From positions 1-7,889 of the forward strand of contig CALAEB010000636.1 of the NCBI GenBank assembly GCA_937890875.1: 7,889 nucleotides of DNA. Direction: 5' to 3'. Positions 4,734 to 7,889 of this stretch are shown one piece after another; within the stretch, counting starts at the first letter, position 1; every line of letters starts with the position of its first letter. Origin of the DNA: an uncultured Anaerolineaceae bacterium (GTDB taxonomy: Bacteria; Chloroflexota; Anaerolineae; Anaerolineales; Anaerolineaceae). The position numbers were made by a program, and so were the translations under genes. Below the pieces are notes generated by a model that searched no databases, had not been told where the DNA came from, and saw only the letters and a list, made by a program, of their open reading frames with translations.

Positions 4734-6533
4734 ATGGGGAAATCAAATCAATCCGGTATATCCCGTCTGTTTGAGTTTACCGGAAAACATAAACCACTCA
4801 TTGTTGTATCCTGTGTGCTTTCCGCAATCAGCGCGGTGATCCAGCTGAGCCCGTTCGTCTGTATTTATTTTGTTGTGCGGGAAATTTTAGCGGCGGCTCC
4901 GGATATCCGCAATGCGGATATTTCGAAGCTCTCTTTTTACGGCTGGCTGGCGGTAGGTCTGAGTGCGGCAGCTTTTCTGATCTATTTCGCCGCGCTGATG
5001 TGCTCGCATATCGCAGCCTTTTATACGGCGCGGAATATGAAATCCCAGTTGCTGCATCATCTGGTCACGCTGCCGCTTGGCTTCCACACCACCAATTCCA
5101 GCGGCAAACTGCGCAAGATCATTGATGAAAATTCCGGCCAAACAGAAACTTTCATCGCGCACCAGATCCCCGATCTGGCAGCGTCATTCATCACACCGAT
5201 CGCGGCCATCGCGCTGCTGCTCTTTTTTGACTGGCGGCTGGGGATATTGAGCCTGCTGACCATCGTGTTCGGGCTCGGGCTGGAGATGGTGATGATGAAA
5301 AGATCCTCCTCAGAATTTTTGAAACAATATCAGAATTCATTGGAGGACATGAATAACGAAGCGGTCGAATATGTGCGCGGCATCTCCGTGGTCAAAGTGT
5401 TCGGCCAGACCGTGCATTCCTTTAAACGCCTTTATGACTCCATCATAAAATACAAGGAATTTGTTACGCAGTACACACTCTCCTGGAAGCTGCCGATGAC
5501 CGCCTTCACCACCACGACACAAGGCACTTTCTTCCTTCTGATCCCGGCAGGTATTCTGATCGCGTCAAAAACAACTGACTATGCGAATTTTCTGCTCAGT
5601 TTTATTTTTTATGTCATCTTTACGCCCGCCAGCGCGTCCATGCTGATGAAGGTGATGTACTCCAGCAGCTACAAGATGATCACCGATGAAGCTGTGCGCA
5701 GAATCGATTCGATCCTGTCCGAAAAACCATTGCCCGAACCGGCCGTGAAAGCCTACCCCAACGGATCCGATATCAGCTTCACCGACGTCTCGTTTACCTA
5801 TCCCAATGCGGACGTCCCTTCCGTTTCCGGCGTCACTTTCCATGTGCCGGCCGGCACAACGGCAGCGCTGGTCGGCCCATCCGGCGGCGGGAAAACGACC
5901 ACCGCCAGTCTGATCGCGCGCTTCTGGGATGTGGATTCCGGCAGCGTCAAGATCGGCGGCGTGGATGTGCGGGAAATTCCGTCGGAAATCCTGATGCAGC
6001 AGGTTGCTTTCGTATTTCAGGATTCCCGCCTGTTCAAGGCCAGCGTTCTGGATAACATCCGCACAGCGCGCCCGGACGCCACGAGGGAAGAAGCGCTAGC
6101 AGCCGCCCAAGCTGCCCAATGCGAGGATATCCTGGCCAAACTGCCGGACGGCATCGATACTGTGATCGGGAAAAAAGGCATTTATCTTTCCGGCGGTGAA
6201 CAGCAGCGCATCACACTGGCGCGGGCCATCCTGAAAGATTCTCCGATCATCATCCTGGACGAGGCGACAGCGTTTGCCGATCCGGACAACGAGTATAAGA
6301 TCCAGCTCGCTTTTGAACAGCTCACGCGCGGAAAGACCGTGCTGATGATCGCTCACAGGCTCTCGACTGTGCGGAAGGCGGACCAGATTTTTGTCATTGA
6401 TGGCGGCAAAATTGTCGAATCCGGCAAGCATGATGCGCTGGTGCGGGAAAACAGCATGTATGCCCGCATGTGGGAAGATTTCCAGACTTCAGTAACCTGG
6501 GGGATCGGAAAGGAGACCGTATATGTTTCGTAA
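4734..6533 (+). CDS. ABC transporter half-subunit (TM + ATPase), first of a heterodimeric pair
   Basis: A 599-residue protein starting at ATG 4734, with AAAGGAG (4722-4728) five bases upstream. The frame stays open back to a TTG at 4632, but that extension is charged, has no ribosome binding site and overlaps the leader helices, so it is rejected. Residues of about 20-310 form the six-helix exporter-type membrane domain. The cytoplasmic loop QYQNSLEDMNNEAVEYVRGISVVKVFGQT (199-226) resembles that of IrtAB/YbtPQ-like transporters. The ATPase domain (about 345-580) is intact: Walker A GPSGGGKT (381-388), Q-loop Q429, signature LSGGEQQR (485-492), Walker B IIILDE (505-510) with catalytic Glu510, a D-loop reading AFAD rather than SALD, and H-loop His541. 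It overlaps the next ABC gene by 11 bases. It probably forms a heterodimer with that product in the cytoplasmic membrane. The substrate and even the direction (drug or peptide export, or siderophore import as in IrtAB) cannot be read from the sequence. Confidence 0.95.
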   Translation: MGKSNQSGISRLFEFTGKHKPLIVVSCVLSAISAVIQLSPFVCIYFVVREILAAAPDIRNADISKLSFYGWLAVGLSAAAFLIYFAALMCSHIAAFYTARNMKSQLLHHLVTLPLGFHTTNSSGKLRKIIDENSGQTETFIAHQIPDLAASFITPIAAIALLLFFDWRLGILSLLTIVFGLGLEMVMMKRSSSEFLKQYQNSLEDMNNEAVEYVRGISVVKVFGQTVHSFKRLYDSIIKYKEFVTQYTLSWKLPMTAFTTTTQGTFFLLIPAGILIASKTTDYANFLLSFIFYVIFTPASASMLMKVMYSSSYKMITDEAVRRIDSILSEKPLPEPAVKAYPNGSDISFTDVSFTYPNADVPSVSGVTFHVPAGTTAALVGPSGGGKTTTASLIARFWDVDSGSVKIGGVDVREIPSEILMQQVAFVFQDSRLFKASVLDNIRTARPDATREEALAAAQAAQCEDILAKLPDGIDTVIGKKGIYLSGGEQQRITLARAILKDSPIIILDEATAFADPDNEYKIQLAFEQLTRGKTVLMIAHRLSTVRKADQIFVIDGGKIVESGKHDALVRENSMYARMWEDFQTSVTWGIGKETVYVS

Positions 6534-7889
6534 AATCTTCGCGCTGAGTGAAAAAGGCGACAGCGACATGAGAAAGGGGATCCTGGCCAGCGTGTTTGCC
6601 AATCTCAGCCTGATGGTCCCTGTCAGTTTGCTGGTCATGCTGATCACCGAACTGGTGAAACCCATCCTGGGACAGGAAAGCAATCCGGTCAATATCTGGC
6701 TGTACACCGGCCTGGCAGCCGTTGCGCTGGCCATCATCTTCCTCACGCATTGGATCCAGTATCACTGGACGTATGTCGCCGCTTACGAGGAAAGCGCAAA
6801 CCGGCGCATCACGGTGGCGGAAAAACTGCGCCAGCTTCCCCTGTCCTTCTTCGGGCAGCGGGACCTGAGCGATCTGACGATCACCGTTATGAGCGACTGC
6901 ACCGAACTGGAGCACACCTTCTCCCATGCCATTCCGCAGCTTTTCGGCTCCATCATCTCCATCACGCTGGTCTGCGTCGGGCTCTTCGTCTTCGAATGGC
7001 GCATGGCGCTCAGCGTGCTGCTGCCGGTCCCGATCTCGCTTCTCATCGTCCTTGGCAGCAAAAAACTGCAGGACACGTTCGGTTATAAAAAAGTTCTGGC
7101 TAAACTGGCCGCCGCAGATGGTGTGCAGGAGTGTCTGGAAAATATCAAGGACATCAAATCTAGCAACCGCGAAGAAGAATACCTGGCTGGACTGGACCAG
7201 AAACTGGACGACCTCATTCGCGCTTCGATCCGCGCGGAGCTGATCACCGGCACGTTTATCTCGTCCGCATCCATCATCCTGCGACTGGGGCTCGCCACCA
7301 CCGTGCTGGTCGGCGCGGTCCTGTTCGGCCGCGGGGAAATCGACTTCATGACCTATCTAATCTTCCTGCTGACAATCACGCGCATTTACGATCCGCTGGC
7401 AACCATTTACATGCAGATTGCTGAATTGTTTAATGCGAGACTCCAGATCAAACGGTCGCAGGAAATCGAAAACCAGCCGGTCCAGCAGGGTGCAACAATC
7501 TGCGAGCCAAAGAATTACGACATTTCATTCGATCATGTGACCTTTTCCTATAACAAGGAAACTGTTCTGAATGACGTGTCGTTCACGGCAAAGCAGGGCC
7601 AGGTCACCGCGCTGGTCGGGCCTTCGGGCAGCGGCAAGAGCACGGCTGCAAAACTGGCCGCCCGCTTCTGGGATGTCAACAGCGGCACCGTGTCCATCGG
7701 CGATGTTGACGTGACGGCGGTGGAGCCGGAAACGCTGCTGAAAAATTTCGCCATCGTGTTTCAGGACGTTGTTCTGTTCGGCGGCACCATCATGGAAAAT
7801 ATCCGTCTCGGCAAACGAGACGCCACGGACGAGGAAGTTTACACCGCGGCAAAAGCCGCGCAATGCGACGCTTTTATCGCGCGCTTCCC
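6523..7889 (+). CDS. ABC transporter half-subunit (TM + ATPase), second of pair, 3'-truncated by window edge
   Basis: ATG 6523 has AAAGGAG (6509-6515) seven bases upstream and overlaps the end of the previous gene by 11 bases, indicating translational coupling. The frame is open for 455 full codons to the window end. The full protein should be about 580 residues. A membrane domain occupies about 20-305: hydrophobic stretches near 20-45, 58-78, 138-158, 162-178 and 245-285, and the family landmark YEESANRRITVAEKLRQLPL (88-107) followed by SFFGQRDLSDLT. The ATPase domain begins at about 332, with FDHVTFSY, Walker A GPSGSGKST (366-374) and the Q-loop at Gln414 in IVFQDVVLF. The signature, Walker B and H-loop lie beyond the window, so their integrity cannot be judged. 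Its pairing with the upstream half-transporter suggests an IrtB-like partner in an obligate heterodimer. Confidence 0.95.
   Translation, partial: MFRKIFALSEKGDSDMRKGILASVFANLSLMVPVSLLVMLITELVKPILGQESNPVNIWLYTGLAAVALAIIFLTHWIQYHWTYVAAYEESANRRITVAEKLRQLPLSFFGQRDLSDLTITVMSDCTELEHTFSHAIPQLFGSIISITLVCVGLFVFEWRMALSVLLPVPISLLIVLGSKKLQDTFGYKKVLAKLAAADGVQECLENIKDIKSSNREEEYLAGLDQKLDDLIRASIRAELITGTFISSASIILRLGLATTVLVGAVLFGRGEIDFMTYLIFLLTITRIYDPLATIYMQIAELFNARLQIKRSQEIENQPVQQGATICEPKNYDISFDHVTFSYNKETVLNDVSFTAKQGQVTALVGPSGSGKSTAAKLAARFWDVNSGTVSIGDVDVTAVEPETLLKNFAIVFQDVVLFGGTIMENIRLGKRDATDEEVYTAAKAAQCDAFIARF

Noticed and set aside
6394..6927. 177-codon minus-strand open frame across the junction of the two ABC genes
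   Set aside because: It lies opposite well-supported ABC coding sequence with intact family motifs, so it is an antisense shadow.
6750..7243. Plus-strand frames of 112 and 105 codons within the second ABC gene
   Set aside because: They are out-of-frame shadows. The frame from ATG 6523 is open to the window end and carries the ABC motifs.

Overview
The window looks like a chromosomal segment from a low-to-mid GC Firmicute, most likely an anaerobic Clostridia-like lineage. This is inferred from strong AGGAGG-type ribosome binding sites, protein families typical of that group (DUF1835/DUF3658, a secreted Cys-free beta-helix protein, a paired IrtAB-like ABC exporter), a Gram-positive-style signal peptide and a classic U-tract terminator. 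All convincing genes lie on the + strand.

Layout. (1) 3-623: the 3' part of a DUF1835/DUF3658 protein, cut by the window start. (2) 742-2157: a strong promoter followed by AT-rich palindromes, then a MarR-family regulator whose stop overlaps the start region of a divergent cation-diffusion-facilitator (CDF) transporter. This is a likely self-regulated two-gene operon, ending in a weak terminator near 2168-2208. (3) 2272-3840: a 522-residue secreted right-handed beta-helix, adhesin-like protein with its own promoter-like sequence, a very strong ribosome binding site and an excellent terminator at 3901-3936. (4) 3937-4733: about 800 bases without a convincing gene but not featureless. A 389-base segment (4020-4408) is bounded by inverted copies of a 25-base sequence, each containing the palindrome GTTAG-N6-CTAAC beside promoter-like boxes. 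It is followed by a roughly 320-base leader full of mutually exclusive and nested complementary segments that end right at the ribosome binding site of the next gene. (5) 4734-7889: two overlapping half-transporter ABC genes (TM domain plus ATPase in each), almost certainly a heterodimeric exporter or importer of the IrtAB/YbtPQ-like type. The second gene runs off the window before its signature motif.

How it fits together. The MarR protein probably represses its own operon. The palindromes before the ABC pair share a GTTA...TAAC theme with the site in front of marR, so the same or a related MarR regulator may control the ABC genes, but this is inference. The most interesting unexplained part is 4020-4733, which combines paired operator-like inverted repeats with a long structured leader and may be an undescribed cis-regulatory RNA or a small repeat element that supplies promoters.
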